Notes: generated by a model not told the origin, from the sequence alone. A stretch of 59,773 nt of DNA from UBA668 sp043740085 (GCA_043740085.1 JAYUCY010000026.1:1-59773), one strand, 5' to 3'. Positions 27,020-37,596 are shown, counted from the first letter of the stretch. A program made the numbers and translations.

Positions 27020-27793
27020 TCACTTCCCTACGATCCCGGCCAGCACGGCAACCGGGAACGACACATTGCCAACCACGACGATCGTGGCGATGCCAATTGC
27101 GATGTGCTTGCGCCACATCTTGAACTTCGGGTTGTTCCAACCCATCGATTGAAAGAGGCTCCACACTCCGTGGAACAGATGCGTACCGAGCGCGATGTTG
27201 GCCACGATGTAGAGCACCGCAACCGGTACCCGCTCGAAGCTGCGCACGACGTTGCCGTATGCATCGCCCCGCACGAACTCGCCATCGGCGGCGCTGACAC
27301 CAACGTTGTTGGCGGCGCCCCACGTGAAGTCGGCCAGGTGCCAGGCGAGGAAGAGCAACACGATGGTGCCGGTCCAGCGCATGGTGCGACTGGCGAAGGT
27401 GGCCACCTGGTAGTCACGCGGGCTCTGGTACTTCACCGAGCGGGCGGAGTGGTTGAGACGGGTCAGGCTGACGGCGGCGTGCACGTGCAGCGCTACCGCG
27501 CCGATGAGACCGAACCGGAGCAGCCAGAGCAGGACGGTGCGCGGCAGGATGGGCACCAGCAGCTCGCGCAGGAACTCGGCGTAGTGGTTGTAGTCCTCGG
27601 CGCCGAGGTACATCTTCAAGTTGCCGACCATGTGCGCCACCACGAAACCGATCAGTGCAATACCGCTGATTGCCATGGCGTACTTCTTGCCAACGGCGGT
27701 GCTGTAGAGGTCGAGCAGGAAAAACTTCCGGCGCTTCTTCGTGGTCACCGCGGTGCCGGTAACCGGCTCGCGTGACTGGATTGCCTGTGCCAT
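27020..27793 (-). CDS. sdhC: Succinate dehydrogenase cytochrome b subunit
   Basis: 257-aa membrane anchor with five predicted helices. Histidines suitable for heme ligation lie in GFVVAHMVGNLKMY, ALHVHAAVSL, LFLAWHLADF and ALGTHLFHG. One large five-helix subunit and no sdhD is the type B arrangement of succinate:quinone oxidoreductases. A basic N-terminal tail (TTKKRRKFF) faces the cytoplasm. ATG at 27793 chosen by homology and the purine-rich GGAAAGG upstream; an open frame to 27913 has no similarity. Confidence 0.92.
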   Translation of the reverse strand: MAQAIQSREPVTGTAVTTKKRRKFFLLDLYSTAVGKKYAMAISGIALIGFVVAHMVGNLKMYLGAEDYNHYAEFLRELLVPILPRTVLLWLLRFGLIGAVALHVHAAVSLTRLNHSARSVKYQSPRDYQVATFASRTMRWTGTIVLLFLAWHLADFTWGAANNVGVSAADGEFVRGDAYGNVVRSFERVPVAVLYIVANIALGTHLFHGVWSLFQSMGWNNPKFKMWRKHIAIGIATIVVVGNVSFPVAVLAGIVGK

Positions 27794-27834
27794 CGCGTGA
27801 CGGCCTTTCCGGGTGAACGGGGTTGTCAGATCGA

Positions 27835-27840
27835 ACGGTA
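27835..27840 (-). promoter_or_regulatory. Candidate -10 hexamer TACCGT of the sdhCAB operon
   Basis: It lies 41 bases before the sdhC ATG and leaves a short leader with a Shine-Dalgarno-like GGAAAGG. Confidence 0.4.
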
Positions 27841-27939
27841 GCCGTGAGAGCTCTCCGCCACGAACTTTGGCGGCAAGCTCCCACGCTGCTGCGATGTGAC
27901 CGGGGGCACTCAAAGTTCGTCGGAATCGTCAGGAGTCAA

Positions 27940-27945
27940 TACACT
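27940..27945 (+). promoter_or_regulatory. Candidate -10 hexamer TACACT of hppA
   Basis: It sits about 60 bases before the chosen GTG. A TTG eight bases downstream of it (27954) is an alternative leaderless start. Confidence 0.4.
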
Positions 27946-28007
27946 CAGGACGTTTGCCCAACCAGCGTGGCTTCATCGTCGCGCCCGAGATACCCCGGAG
28001 ATCACCG

Positions 28008-30335
<2,328 letters not shown>

Positions 30336-30349
30336 GTCGGTTTCAACGT

Positions 30350-30380
30350 GAAAGGCCCGGGCCCCGTGCCCGGGCCTTTC
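30350..30380 (+). terminator. Rho-independent-type terminator after hppA
   Basis: GAAAGGCCCGGGC pairs perfectly with GCCCGGGCCTTTC around CCCGT, and GCATTTT follows. It lies 14 bases after the hppA stop and just before the DedA promoter. Confidence 0.88.
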
Positions 30381-30393
30381 GCATTTTGGGCGC

Positions 30394-30399
30394 TAGCGT
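30394..30399 (+). promoter_or_regulatory. -10 hexamer TAGCGT of the DedA gene
   Basis: Eight bases before the GTG at 30408. Confidence 0.5.
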
Positions 30400-30407
30400 G
30401 ACGCACC

Positions 30408-31043
30408 GTGCTCGGGCTGTTGGACTTCGCAAACAAGTGGGTAGAGAAGGGTGGCCTGGTCGTACTGGCCATCATCATCTTCGCCGAGTCGGGCTTGCTG
30501 ATCGGTTTCTTCCTGCCGGGCGATTCGCTGCTGTTTTTCGCCGGCTTCCTCTCCAGCAGTGCGGGCGGTAACTCGCTGCCGGCAGTGCCGTGGGTGGCGC
30601 TGACTGCCGCGTTGGCGGCCATCCTCGGCGACCAGGTTGGGTACATGATCGGGCATCGCTTCGGGCCCACCGTGTTCGACCGGCCGAAGAGCCGCTTCTT
30701 TAACCCGGAGTACGTGGTGAAGGCGGAAGTGTTCTTCGAGAAGTACGGCCCGAAGACAATCGTGCTCGCTCGCTTCGTACCGATCGTGCGCACGTTCGTG
30801 CCCACCGTGGCCGGCGCCGGCAAAATGCACTACCGCACCTTCCTCACCTACAACATCCTCGGTGGGCTGCTCTGGGGTGCCGGCATCACCACCCTCGGGT
30901 TCTTCCTCGGTGAGATCGAAGTCGTCAAGAACAACATCGAGATCGCCGCGATCGTCATCGTCGGCGTCTCGGTACTGCCGATCGCAATCGAGTTGCTGCG
31001 TCATCGCAAGGCCGCCAAGGCCACTGCTTCGTCACCCGACTGA
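30408..31043 (+). CDS. DedA family membrane protein
   Basis: 211-aa inner-membrane protein of the DedA (VTT/SNARE-associated) family; members are implicated in lipid flipping and proton-dependent homeostasis. Diagnostic segments: FFLPGDSLLFFAGFL (about 34-48), ILGDQVGYMIGHRFG (about 72-86), then FFEKYGPKTIVLARFVPIVRT (in part: KYGPKTIVLARFVP) with the essential Arg. The second half has two more helices and ends in a basic tail. GTG start with leaderless promoter, own transcript after the hppA terminator. Confidence 0.92.
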   Translation: MLGLLDFANKWVEKGGLVVLAIIIFAESGLLIGFFLPGDSLLFFAGFLSSSAGGNSLPAVPWVALTAALAAILGDQVGYMIGHRFGPTVFDRPKSRFFNPEYVVKAEVFFEKYGPKTIVLARFVPIVRTFVPTVAGAGKMHYRTFLTYNILGGLLWGAGITTLGFFLGEIEVVKNNIEIAAIVIVGVSVLPIAIELLRHRKAAKATASSPD

Positions 31044-31088
31044 CACGCGATTCGGGAACCATGCCCGCCTGGCCCTCGTCTGAACGGC

Positions 31089-32150
31089 ATGACACACACC
31101 CGGAACACGCGGCGAGGCCGCCACGCTGCGGCCTCCATCGTCATCTCGTTTGCCGTACTCACGGCTTGCGCCGACGACCGCATGCGCAGCGACAGCAGGT
31201 CAGCAGCCACCGACATACCGACTGACGCTGTGGCACCGTCGGAGACCAGCGCCGGCGATCTACAGTCGATCAGCGGCGGAACAGAGTTCGCGAGCACGGA
31301 CACCGTTCCAGCCGTCGGCGGCGTCGAGCCTGTCACGAGGATTCCAACGCAAGTGATTCCGGCCTCGGATCGGAAGCTGATCGTCGTGATGACGATCGGG
31401 CTGGAAGTGCCTGACGCTGCGGCCGCCGTCGACAAGGTGATCAATCTGGCGGCTGCCCATGGCGGCCGGCTCTACAACTCCAGCCTTGATCTCACCACAC
31501 CAACGCTCGCCGCGGGCGACCTCGTGTTCAAGCTGCCGCCGGCGGAGGTGGATGCGTTTCTGAGTGGCCTCGAGCCGGCCATCGGCCGCCGCACCGGCCT
31601 GCAGGGCACCACCGACGATGTGACCACCCAGATTGCCGATCTCGACGCTCAGATCCTGACGGCATACTCGAGCGTTGGTCGCATTCGTGCACTGCTCGAC
31701 AAGGCGAAGGACCTCGGCGAGGTGATCACATTGGAAGGTGAGCTGTCGACTCGGGAGACACACCTTGAGCAGCTGCTGGCACAGCAGACCGGGCTCAGCA
31801 GCCAGGTGGCGCTGGCGACGATCACTGTGCATCTCACCACCGCCCCGGTGGTCGAGGAGGTGCTTCCTGTGGCGGCCCCCGCGGGGAAGAAGGACACCAG
31901 CGTCAGCACTGCGTTCAGCAAAGGCTGGAAGTCGTTCGTGGCGGTGTTCGTCGCCTTTGCGCTGTTGATCGGTTACACCGCACCGTTTCTACTGATCGGC
32001 GGAATTGCGCTGCTGGGGGCGATGCGCATTACTCGTCGCGGGGCCCGCTCGTCACAAAGTCGATCAGCTGCTCCACTGCACCCACCAGCTCCGGACGCAG
32101 GTCCACATACGTCGTCACCCGATTTCGTAGACGCGGCCAGAAACCCCTGA
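31089..32150 (+). CDS. DUF4349 domain lipoprotein
   Basis: 353-aa envelope protein. Signal region RRGRHAAASIVISFAVLTAC gives a lipid anchor (lipobox VLTAC). A Ser/Thr-rich linker leads to the DUF4349 domain (about 95-280): DRKLIVVMTIGLEVPD, AAAHGGRLYNSS and a coiled middle TTQIADLDAQILTAY. A membrane helix at about 285-310 precedes a disordered tail. The family has no proven function. The last 122 bases overlap the convergent DUF3097 gene, so the tail is encoded opposite conserved codons of that gene. Start ATG by position of the signal peptide. Confidence 0.82.
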   Translation: MTHTRNTRRGRHAAASIVISFAVLTACADDRMRSDSRSAATDIPTDAVAPSETSAGDLQSISGGTEFASTDTVPAVGGVEPVTRIPTQVIPASDRKLIVVMTIGLEVPDAAAAVDKVINLAAAHGGRLYNSSLDLTTPTLAAGDLVFKLPPAEVDAFLSGLEPAIGRRTGLQGTTDDVTTQIADLDAQILTAYSSVGRIRALLDKAKDLGEVITLEGELSTRETHLEQLLAQQTGLSSQVALATITVHLTTAPVVEEVLPVAAPAGKKDTSVSTAFSKGWKSFVAVFVAFALLIGYTAPFLLIGGIALLGAMRITRRGARSSQSRSAAPLHPPAPDAGPHTSSPDFVDAARNP

Positions 32151-32850
32151 CATCGGTGCCCAGTGCGGCGCACATGCCTTCCTTCCAGGGCACATTGCGC
32201 GGCACATCCGGCCACTCGGTGAGGCCCATCACACGCGGACACACCCCTGCCCATACATCCACGAACGGGTGGCCGGTCACCAACACATGGGGGCCGGCCA
32301 CCCGCTTCGCGAGGCGCTCCTCCTTGCTGCCGGTGACGAGGTGGTCGACCAGGATGCCCAGCTTGCGGTCGGGGCCGGGCTGGAACTCGGCCACCATTGC
32401 GACCACTTCGTCCAGGCCGTGCATGGGTTCCACGACGATGCCGAGCTCACGTAAGTCGTCGCCCCACACATGCTCGACCAACTCCGCATCGTGCTTGCCT
32501 TCTACCCAGATGCGGCTGGCGGCAGCGAGGCGGGCGTGGGGTTTGGTGGCGGCGGCGACCGAACCGCTGGGGGTGAGCTTCGGGCTCGCGCTGGCCAGGG
32601 CGGCAGCCGGCCGGATGAGCGTGACCGGCTTGCCCTCGATCAGGAAGCCTCCTGGCTTGTAGATGAACTCGCGGTCGCGCCCGTTGCGGTCGCGCAGGGT
32701 GACGGCACGCGCATCGGTCTTCACCACGTCGCCGCAGAATCCGCTGGCTCGGTCTTCGACCAGCAGCCCGGGCGCGGCGGGAACTACGCGGTACTGCGGC
32801 TGTTTGCGCTGCTTGTCGAAATCGTCAAGGATGTCGCCACCGAAGCTCAT
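32029..32850 (-). CDS. DUF3097 family protein
   Basis: 273-aa actinobacterial protein of unknown function. The N-terminal third is beta-rich (VVPAAPGLLVEDRASGFCG, VTLRDRNGRDREFIY). The C-terminal two thirds looks TOPRIM-like: WVEGKHDAELVEHVWGDDLRE (in part: VEGKHDAELVEHVWGD) and LGILVDHLV, where Glu and Asp could bind metal, then HVLVTGHPFVDVWAG. The family is confined mostly to Actinobacteria and sits near DNA or heat-shock genes in others. Start ATG with a TACCGT hexamer nine bases upstream. Confidence 0.85.
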   Translation of the reverse strand: MSFGGDILDDFDKQRKQPQYRVVPAAPGLLVEDRASGFCGDVVKTDARAVTLRDRNGRDREFIYKPGGFLIEGKPVTLIRPAAALASASPKLTPSGSVAAATKPHARLAAASRIWVEGKHDAELVEHVWGDDLRELGIVVEPMHGLDEVVAMVAEFQPGPDRKLGILVDHLVTGSKEERLAKRVAGPHVLVTGHPFVDVWAGVCPRVMGLTEWPDVPRNVPWKEGMCAALGTDVRGFWPRLRNRVTTYVDLRPELVGAVEQLIDFVTSGPRDE

Positions 32851-32859
32851 GGTGCGTCC

Positions 32860-32865
32860 ACGGTA
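32860..32865 (-). promoter_or_regulatory. -10 hexamer TACCGT of the DUF3097 gene
   Basis: Nine bases before the ATG at 32850, at the upper end of the spacing seen in this window. Confidence 0.4.
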
Positions 32866-32884
32866 GGCGCCGCGGGCGCCCGGC

Positions 32885-32890
32885 TACCGT
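32885..32890 (+). promoter_or_regulatory. -10 hexamer TACCGT of the decayed gene
   Basis: Seven bases before the ATG at 32898: the promoter and start survive although the reading frame is broken. Confidence 0.4.
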
Positions 32891-32897
32891 CATTGCG

Positions 32898-33495
32898 ATG
32901 ACATCGCCTGCGCAGACGGTGCCCGATGAGCTGTTCGGTTGCTGGGAGCGCCAGTGGATCGAGTTTGCCGACGGGAGACGCGATGACACCAATTTGTGGT
33001 CTGACTGCAGCTGCCCTCGTTGATGGCCGATGTTCGACTGCCCGCTGCAGCGCTCGCGTTGGCTGGCCGTTCGTCCTTCTCGTTGGATGAGCTGTTGCTG
33101 CTGGCGGACTCTGAGTCCAGTACCGGTGCGACTGAATGCACACCTGTGGTCGTGCGCGCCGACGGTGCGCGGTGTGCGACGGCCACGTGGAGCAGCGCCG
33201 TCGGTTTCCAGCCAGTGTCCGCGTTCCCCGAACCTGGGCTGCTGGAGTGGACTCGGACGGCTCGGTGATGATGGAGCGGGCGCCCAGCGGCGCGTACATG
33301 GAGGAGTGGCACCTGCTGCCGGAGAGTCGTGGGCACCTGGCGCGAACGGTTGTGCGTGACGGGTCGGAGTGGTTCCGTACTGGTTCCGTCGGCGTGCTCG
33401 TGCGCGATCGGCCGGGCCGGCGCCCTCGGTTGCGCGGCTCACCGACCGAGCACTCAACGATCCCCGGGCGAGTCGGCGCAACAGTCCGTATCTGA
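32898..33495 (+). pseudogene. Decayed gene with frameshifts and an in-frame stop
   Basis: Three frames in order give one protein: VPDELFGCWERQWIEFADGR then DDTN; frame change near 32992 to LQLPSLMADVRLPA preceded by a TGA where a Trp codon is expected (V-V-stop-L-Q); then FSLDELLLLADSES, ATATWSSAVGFQPVSAFPE, LLEW; and another change near 33250 to DGSVMMERAPSGAYMEEWHL. The layout (CWxR near the start, ADxR, FQP, EEWH) suggests a small beta-barrel, lipocalin-like protein, but I do not know the family name. One nonsense codon plus two shifts make real decay more likely than sequencing error. Confidence 0.62.
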
Positions 33496-33534
33496 TTCTG
33501 GTCGTACCAGATCCACACTCAGTGTGGAATCAGA
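33491..33534. other. Three-way-junction-like structured element
   Basis: Outer stem TCTGATT (33491-33497) with AATCAGA (33528-33534) encloses two hairpins: CTGGT-CGT-ACCAG (33498-33510) and CCACACT-C-AGTGTGG (33513-33527), separated by AT. All stems are perfect. It sits 40 bases before the methyltransferase ATG and could be a leader RNA, an operator cluster or a relic of a small mobile repeat. Confidence 0.65.
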
Positions 33535-33573
33535 CCGACCAGACACGACTTCGGCACCTACGAGGCACAGAAC

Positions 33574-34293
33574 ATGTACGACGACGACGACTTCTTTGAG
33601 GGGTACTCCGGGCTGCCGCGCTCCGTGGAGGGACTCGACGGCGCGCCGGAATGGCCATCGCTGCGGGCGATGCTGCCCGCCATGACGGGCCGGTCCGTGG
33701 TCGACCTCGGCTGTGGCTTCGGATGGTTCTGCCGCTGGGCGGCGAACGCCGGAGCAGCCGATGTGCTGGGTATCGACCTGTCGTCGAACATGCTCGCCAG
33801 GGCGGCGGCGGACACGACTGACAGGCGGATCATGTATGTACAGCACGATCTCGACCACCTTGAACTGCCCATAGCCAGCTTCGACCTCGCCTACAGCTCG
33901 CTGACGCTGCATTACCTCACGGACCTTGATCGGCTGTTCGCCACGGTGCGCCAGTCGCTGCGCGCAGGCGCCGGGTTCGTCTTCTCCGTCGAGCACCCAA
34001 TCGGCACGGCCCCGACCAATCCGGGTTTCGTCACCGACGATGCTGGCGTGACGACGTGGCCCGTCGACGGCTACCTCCGCGAGGGTCCGCGCACGACCAA
34101 CTGGCTGGCGCCCGGAGTCGTCAAACAACACCGCACTATCACGAGCTATGTCCAGTCGCTCCTGCGCGCCGGCTTCACGCTCACCGACATGGTCGAGTGG
34201 GGCCCCAACCCCGAGCAGATCAAACAAGTCCCCGAGTGGAAAGTGGAGGTCGAGCGCCCCTTCTTCCTCCTGGTCGCCGCGCGGCTCAGCTGA
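33574..34293 (+). CDS. SAM-dependent methyltransferase (class I)
   Basis: 239-aa cytosolic methyltransferase of the Methyltransf_11/25 type. SAM-binding motif I is VVDLGCGFGWFCRWA (about 43-57), motif II acid in VLGIDLSSNML, motif III YVQHDLDHL and the post-I strand FDLAYSSLTLHYL. The insert VEHPIGTAPTNPGF is like that of small-molecule methyltransferases. Substrate unknown. Start ATG near a GAGG. Its 3' end overlaps the convergent gene by eight bases. Confidence 0.88.
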   Translation: MYDDDDFFEGYSGLPRSVEGLDGAPEWPSLRAMLPAMTGRSVVDLGCGFGWFCRWAANAGAADVLGIDLSSNMLARAAADTTDRRIMYVQHDLDHLELPIASFDLAYSSLTLHYLTDLDRLFATVRQSLRAGAGFVFSVEHPIGTAPTNPGFVTDDAGVTTWPVDGYLREGPRTTNWLAPGVVKQHRTITSYVQSLLRAGFTLTDMVEWGPNPEQIKQVPEWKVEVERPFFLLVAARLS

Positions 34294-34918
34294 ATCGGCC
34301 CAGGAAGCCGGTTGGGGTGAGGACTTGCAGCACGCCTTGGCCATCGTGGCGGCGGTACGGTGCCCACAACAGGCCTTCGCCGGCCGGCATGGCGAGCGCG
34401 GTTGGGCGGTAGGGCACGCCCCACACATGCGCGCGATAGGCCGGGCCTTCGAAGGCGAGCAAACCTTCGGTGAGCTCAACCTGGGCATCGACGTTGCCCG
34501 CCTGCTCGTAGCCGCGAGCAATCTCCGTGGCCGGGGCGCTGGAGTACCACTCGACATCAAACGTGACGGGAACAGGGGTCCCGTAGGGGCGATTCGTCGC
34601 AGTCATCGGGTCGTCCAGCAGCACGCCGTGGGCTTCGTTACCCACGCTCCACTGCGTGTACGGAACGTCGCACACGTGGTCGGCCCACATCTCGGGCGGC
34701 TTGATCTCCAGGCCGTCACGCAGGCCCGTGCCGTCCAGTTCCTCCACGTAGAGGTACGGCTCGTTGGCACGAACGAGGCCCGCCCAGTAATCGAAGCGGC
34801 GGCCGCGCAGTTCCAAGCCAGCAAACAGCCCGACGGTCGCTTCCGCATTCCACGCCCACCACCACCAGGCCTCCACCGCGACATCTTGGTGACGCAGTTC
34901 GTCGGCATTGGTGAGCAC
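34286..34918 (-). CDS. Conserved hypothetical protein
   Basis: About 210 aa, cytosolic, no family I can name. It is very rich in aromatic residues: AWWWWAWNAEATVG near the start, FDYWAGLVRANEPYLYVEEL, MWADHVCDVPYTQWSVGNE and TFDVEWYSS, which recalls hydroxyneurosporene/tocopherol-type beta-barrel (lipocalin-like) proteins. It could bind a hydrophobic ligand. The GTG at 34918 has a TAGTCT hexamer seven bases upstream; a GTG at 34936 adds six residues and would overlap the divergent gene. Confidence 0.65.
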   Translation of the reverse strand: MLTNADELRHQDVAVEAWWWWAWNAEATVGLFAGLELRGRRFDYWAGLVRANEPYLYVEELDGTGLRDGLEIKPPEMWADHVCDVPYTQWSVGNEAHGVLLDDPMTATNRPYGTPVPVTFDVEWYSSAPATEIARGYEQAGNVDAQVELTEGLLAFEGPAYRAHVWGVPYRPTALAMPAGEGLLWAPYRRHDGQGVLQVLTPTGFLGRFS

Positions 34919-34930
34919 GTGCGCCAGACT

Positions 34931-35329
34931 ATGCACGTGATTCGTTATCTCAGCCTTGAGTGGCTCGCCGCCCTCACCACCGAAGTCGCCGACAGCGCTG
35001 CGTTACAAGCCCTTGCCAGCGAGCACACCATCGGCGTCACGCAAGTGGTCACCGACGGGCCGGAGGGAAACGTGGTGTACCACCTGCAGGTCGGCGAGGG
35101 CGTGGCCACGTTTGGCGCCGGCAGCGCCTTCCCCGAGGACGTACGCATGGAGCAGACGTGGGGGACCGCGGTTGGCGTGGCCACCGGCGAGCTGAATGCG
35201 CAGGAGGCGTTCATCACGGGACGGATTTTGCTCACCGGCAGCCAACAAAAACTGGTCGAGTCGCAGCCAGTCTTCGGCGCTCTCGACGGCGTCTTCACCA
35301 GCGTGCGTCAACGCACCGAGTACCGCTAG
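34931..35329 (+). CDS. SCP2 sterol-carrier-like domain protein
   Basis: 132-aa single-domain protein resembling the SCP2 fold: a helix pair (LSLEWLAALTTEVADSA), strands VTDGPEGNVVYHLQVGEG and VATFGAG, then DVRMEQTWGTAVGVATG and the ligand-tunnel helix AQEAFITGRILLTGSQQKL. Such domains bind lipids or acyl chains. It is divergent from, and nearly touches, the aromatic-rich protein gene and precedes the DNA glycosylase gene by 14 bases, so it shares a transcript with it. Confidence 0.7.
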   Translation: MHVIRYLSLEWLAALTTEVADSAALQALASEHTIGVTQVVTDGPEGNVVYHLQVGEGVATFGAGSAFPEDVRMEQTWGTAVGVATGELNAQEAFITGRILLTGSQQKLVESQPVFGALDGVFTSVRQRTEYR

Positions 35330-35343
35330 GCCAGCCGGTCGCG

Positions 35344-36180
35344 ATGCCCGAGCTTCCCGAGGTACAGGCCCACGCCGAGCGGCTCACCAAGCAATTCCGC
35401 GGGGCCGTGTTGACGAAGTTTGTGCCGTTCAACTTCACCGCCTTAAAGACCGCTTCGCCTCGCCCGGAGGCCGCGTATGGCACGCCGCTGTTGGGCGTTG
35501 GACGGCGCGGCAAGTACCTGTTGCTCGACTTCGGAGCGATCCACTTCGTGGTGCATCTGATGCAGGGCGGCCGCCTGTTGGTGGACGACAAACAGTCGCC
35601 GAAACCACGCAACGGGCAGGCGAGATTCGCGTTCGAGGACGGTGGGGCGCTGTTGCTCACCGAGGCTGGCAAGGAGCGTCGAGCGGGCGTGTGGTGCGTT
35701 GCCACCGCAGCCCTCGCTGGGCCGCCTCTCGATCGGCTGGGCCCAGATGCGTACGAGTTCACACCCCAGTCGTTGGCTGTCGCGTTTGCGGCCGACAACA
35801 TGCGCGTGCACGGCTTCCTGCGCAACCAGCGCAACATCGCCGGGCTCGGCAGGATGTTGGCCAACGAGGTCTGCCATCGAGCGAAGCTGTCGCCGTTCGC
35901 CATGACGGGCAAGCTGGGTGCCGATGGCGCTGCCGCCGTGCTGACCGCAATCCACGAGGCCGTCGACGACGGGCTGGCGTACGAACGCACTCGCACCGAC
36001 ATGTCGTCGGCCGCCGATCGGCCGGGCCGGGTACACGGCCGTGTCGGCCAACCGTGCCCGGTGTGCGCCGACACCATCCGCTCGGTGAGTTACAGCGGTT
36101 ACACGGTCGCGTACTGCCCCACCTGTCAGACCGGCGGCAAGATCCTCGCCGACAACACGACCAGCAAGTTCCTCAAGTAG
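35344..36180 (+). CDS. Formamidopyrimidine-DNA glycosylase family protein (MutM/Nei)
   Basis: 278-aa base-excision repair enzyme. The catalytic N-terminal Pro follows the initiator in MPELPEVQ, with Glu3 as the second catalytic residue; VGRRGKYLLLDF carries the conserved Lys of the beta turn. The helix-two-turn-helix contains NQRNIAGLGRMLANEV and the zinc finger uses CPVC and CPTC at the C-terminus. The standard FAGIGNIYADE motif is changed (IAGLGRMLANEV), so whether it prefers 8-oxoguanine or oxidised pyrimidines is open. Confidence 0.88.
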   Translation: MPELPEVQAHAERLTKQFRGAVLTKFVPFNFTALKTASPRPEAAYGTPLLGVGRRGKYLLLDFGAIHFVVHLMQGGRLLVDDKQSPKPRNGQARFAFEDGGALLLTEAGKERRAGVWCVATAALAGPPLDRLGPDAYEFTPQSLAVAFAADNMRVHGFLRNQRNIAGLGRMLANEVCHRAKLSPFAMTGKLGADGAAAVLTAIHEAVDDGLAYERTRTDMSSAADRPGRVHGRVGQPCPVCADTIRSVSYSGYTVAYCPTCQTGGKILADNTTSKFLK

Positions 36181-36216
36181 TAGTCAGCCGGCGGACCATG
36201 ATCCGACATCCGCCGG

Positions 36217-37596
36217 TCAGTGGCCACCCAGGACAGAGGTATCGACGTCGCCGGCAGCGAAGAACCCGATGGCTCCCTTACCGACGTTGGCGAACTTGTG
36301 GGTCACGAACGGGTACAGACCGTCCTCGGCAAAGGTGAACTCGACGAACCCACCTTGTGCAGGTTGCAGGTCGAGCACCTGGGAGCCGCCATGAGTGTCG
36401 TCGGGCTGCAGTGTGTATGCGCCCTCCTTGAAGACGGTGTCGAAGATGGTGCCGACGACGTGGAACGCAGAGTTCTCATTCGGACCGTCGTTGATCACCC
36501 AAATCCGATACCGCTTGCCAGTCTCGACATGAATCGGTGCGAACTTGTACTGGGAGTAGTAACCGTTGAACACCACCGCATCCCAATCTTCGTTCATCAT
36601 CTTGGTGAGATCACCGGGCTGACCCTCTGGCCCGAGGTAGAGCTCGCTTTGCACCATGAAGAACTCCTTCTCCACCGGCGCGAGGTTCGGAGGGTCGATG
36701 ACGATGGCGCCATACATGCCGTTGCCGATGTGGTGCAGCGCCGGGGCAGTGCCGCAGTGGTACATCCACGCACCGGCGTAGTCGGCGGTGAACTCGTACA
36801 CCAGCGACTCCCCAGGAAGGATGGTGCGCATCTCGTCGCTCCAAGCCACCTTGCTGGCGTGGAAGTCGATCGAGTGACCCATCTCCCCCTTGTTGGTCAG
36901 CGTGACCTTGAACGTGTCACCGATCTTGCCACGCAGGGTGGGGCCGGGCACCTGGCCGTTGAACGTCCACATCAACTGGGTGACACCGGGAGCGACCTCG
37001 ATGAGCGTCTCTGTCGCGTCGAGCGCGATCTCGTGCACGGTGCCACTCTCCTTGGCAGGCAGCACCGGGTCGCGACCCTTCCAGTCAGCTGCTGGCATCG
37101 CTGCTGCGTCGATGACGGCGTTCCCCGAGCCGGCCGCAGCAGTGTCGCCTCCGCTCGCGGCCGGCGCAGCGCCACCACCGAGGACGCGCACCGTCATCTT
37201 CATCCCGGCGTCCTTGTGCCCGGGAACCGTGCACCACAGCTCGGTGTCGGCGGTGAACGGCCCGACCACTAGGTCGACCGACTCGCCGGGCTTGAGCATT
37301 CCTGTTCCCGATGTGCCTTGCACCTTGAGGTCATGCTCGAGCGCACCCTTGTTCGTCACGTGCAGGGTGATCTCTTCGCCGGCGGGGGCCTCGATCATGT
37401 TCGGCGAGAGCGAGACGTCGGCGAGTGTCACGTTCACCTCGGCCAGACCACCGCCTCCGGTGTCGGCCGATGCCGCGCCGGTGTTGTTCGACTTACCGGA
37501 CGCCATCGCCACACCGACGATGCCGACGATCAACGCCGTCATACCGATAACGAACGTGATCACCCACCACCCGTCACCATTCCGCTTGTTGTCCAT
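36217..37596 (-). CDS. nirK: Copper nitrite reductase-like protein with extra N-terminal cupredoxin
   Basis: 459-aa membrane-anchored copper protein: N-terminal helix (about 11-31), a blue-copper domain (about 50-140; ligands His88, Cys122, His127, Met132 in LEHDLK and WCTVPGHKDAGM), then a two-domain NirK-like part. In the latter, type 1 copper ligands are His242, Cys282, His290, Met295 and the type 2 site has His247 and His281. Asp245 and His380 match the catalytic Asp98/His255 of known NirK. It should reduce nitrite to NO outside the membrane, with the extra domain as built-in electron donor. A general multicopper oxidase role is the alternative. Start ATG 37596 behind GAGGAG. No nor or nap genes nearby. 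Confidence 0.8.
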   Translation of the reverse strand: MDNKRNGDGWWVITFVIGMTALIVGIVGVAMASGKSNNTGAASADTGGGGLAEVNVTLADVSLSPNMIEAPAGEEITLHVTNKGALEHDLKVQGTSGTGMLKPGESVDLVVGPFTADTELWCTVPGHKDAGMKMTVRVLGGGAAPAASGGDTAAAGSGNAVIDAAAMPAADWKGRDPVLPAKESGTVHEIALDATETLIEVAPGVTQLMWTFNGQVPGPTLRGKIGDTFKVTLTNKGEMGHSIDFHASKVAWSDEMRTILPGESLVYEFTADYAGAWMYHCGTAPALHHIGNGMYGAIVIDPPNLAPVEKEFFMVQSELYLGPEGQPGDLTKMMNEDWDAVVFNGYYSQYKFAPIHVETGKRYRIWVINDGPNENSAFHVVGTIFDTVFKEGAYTLQPDDTHGGSQVLDLQPAQGGFVEFTFAEDGLYPFVTHKFANVGKGAIGFFAAGDVDTSVLGGH

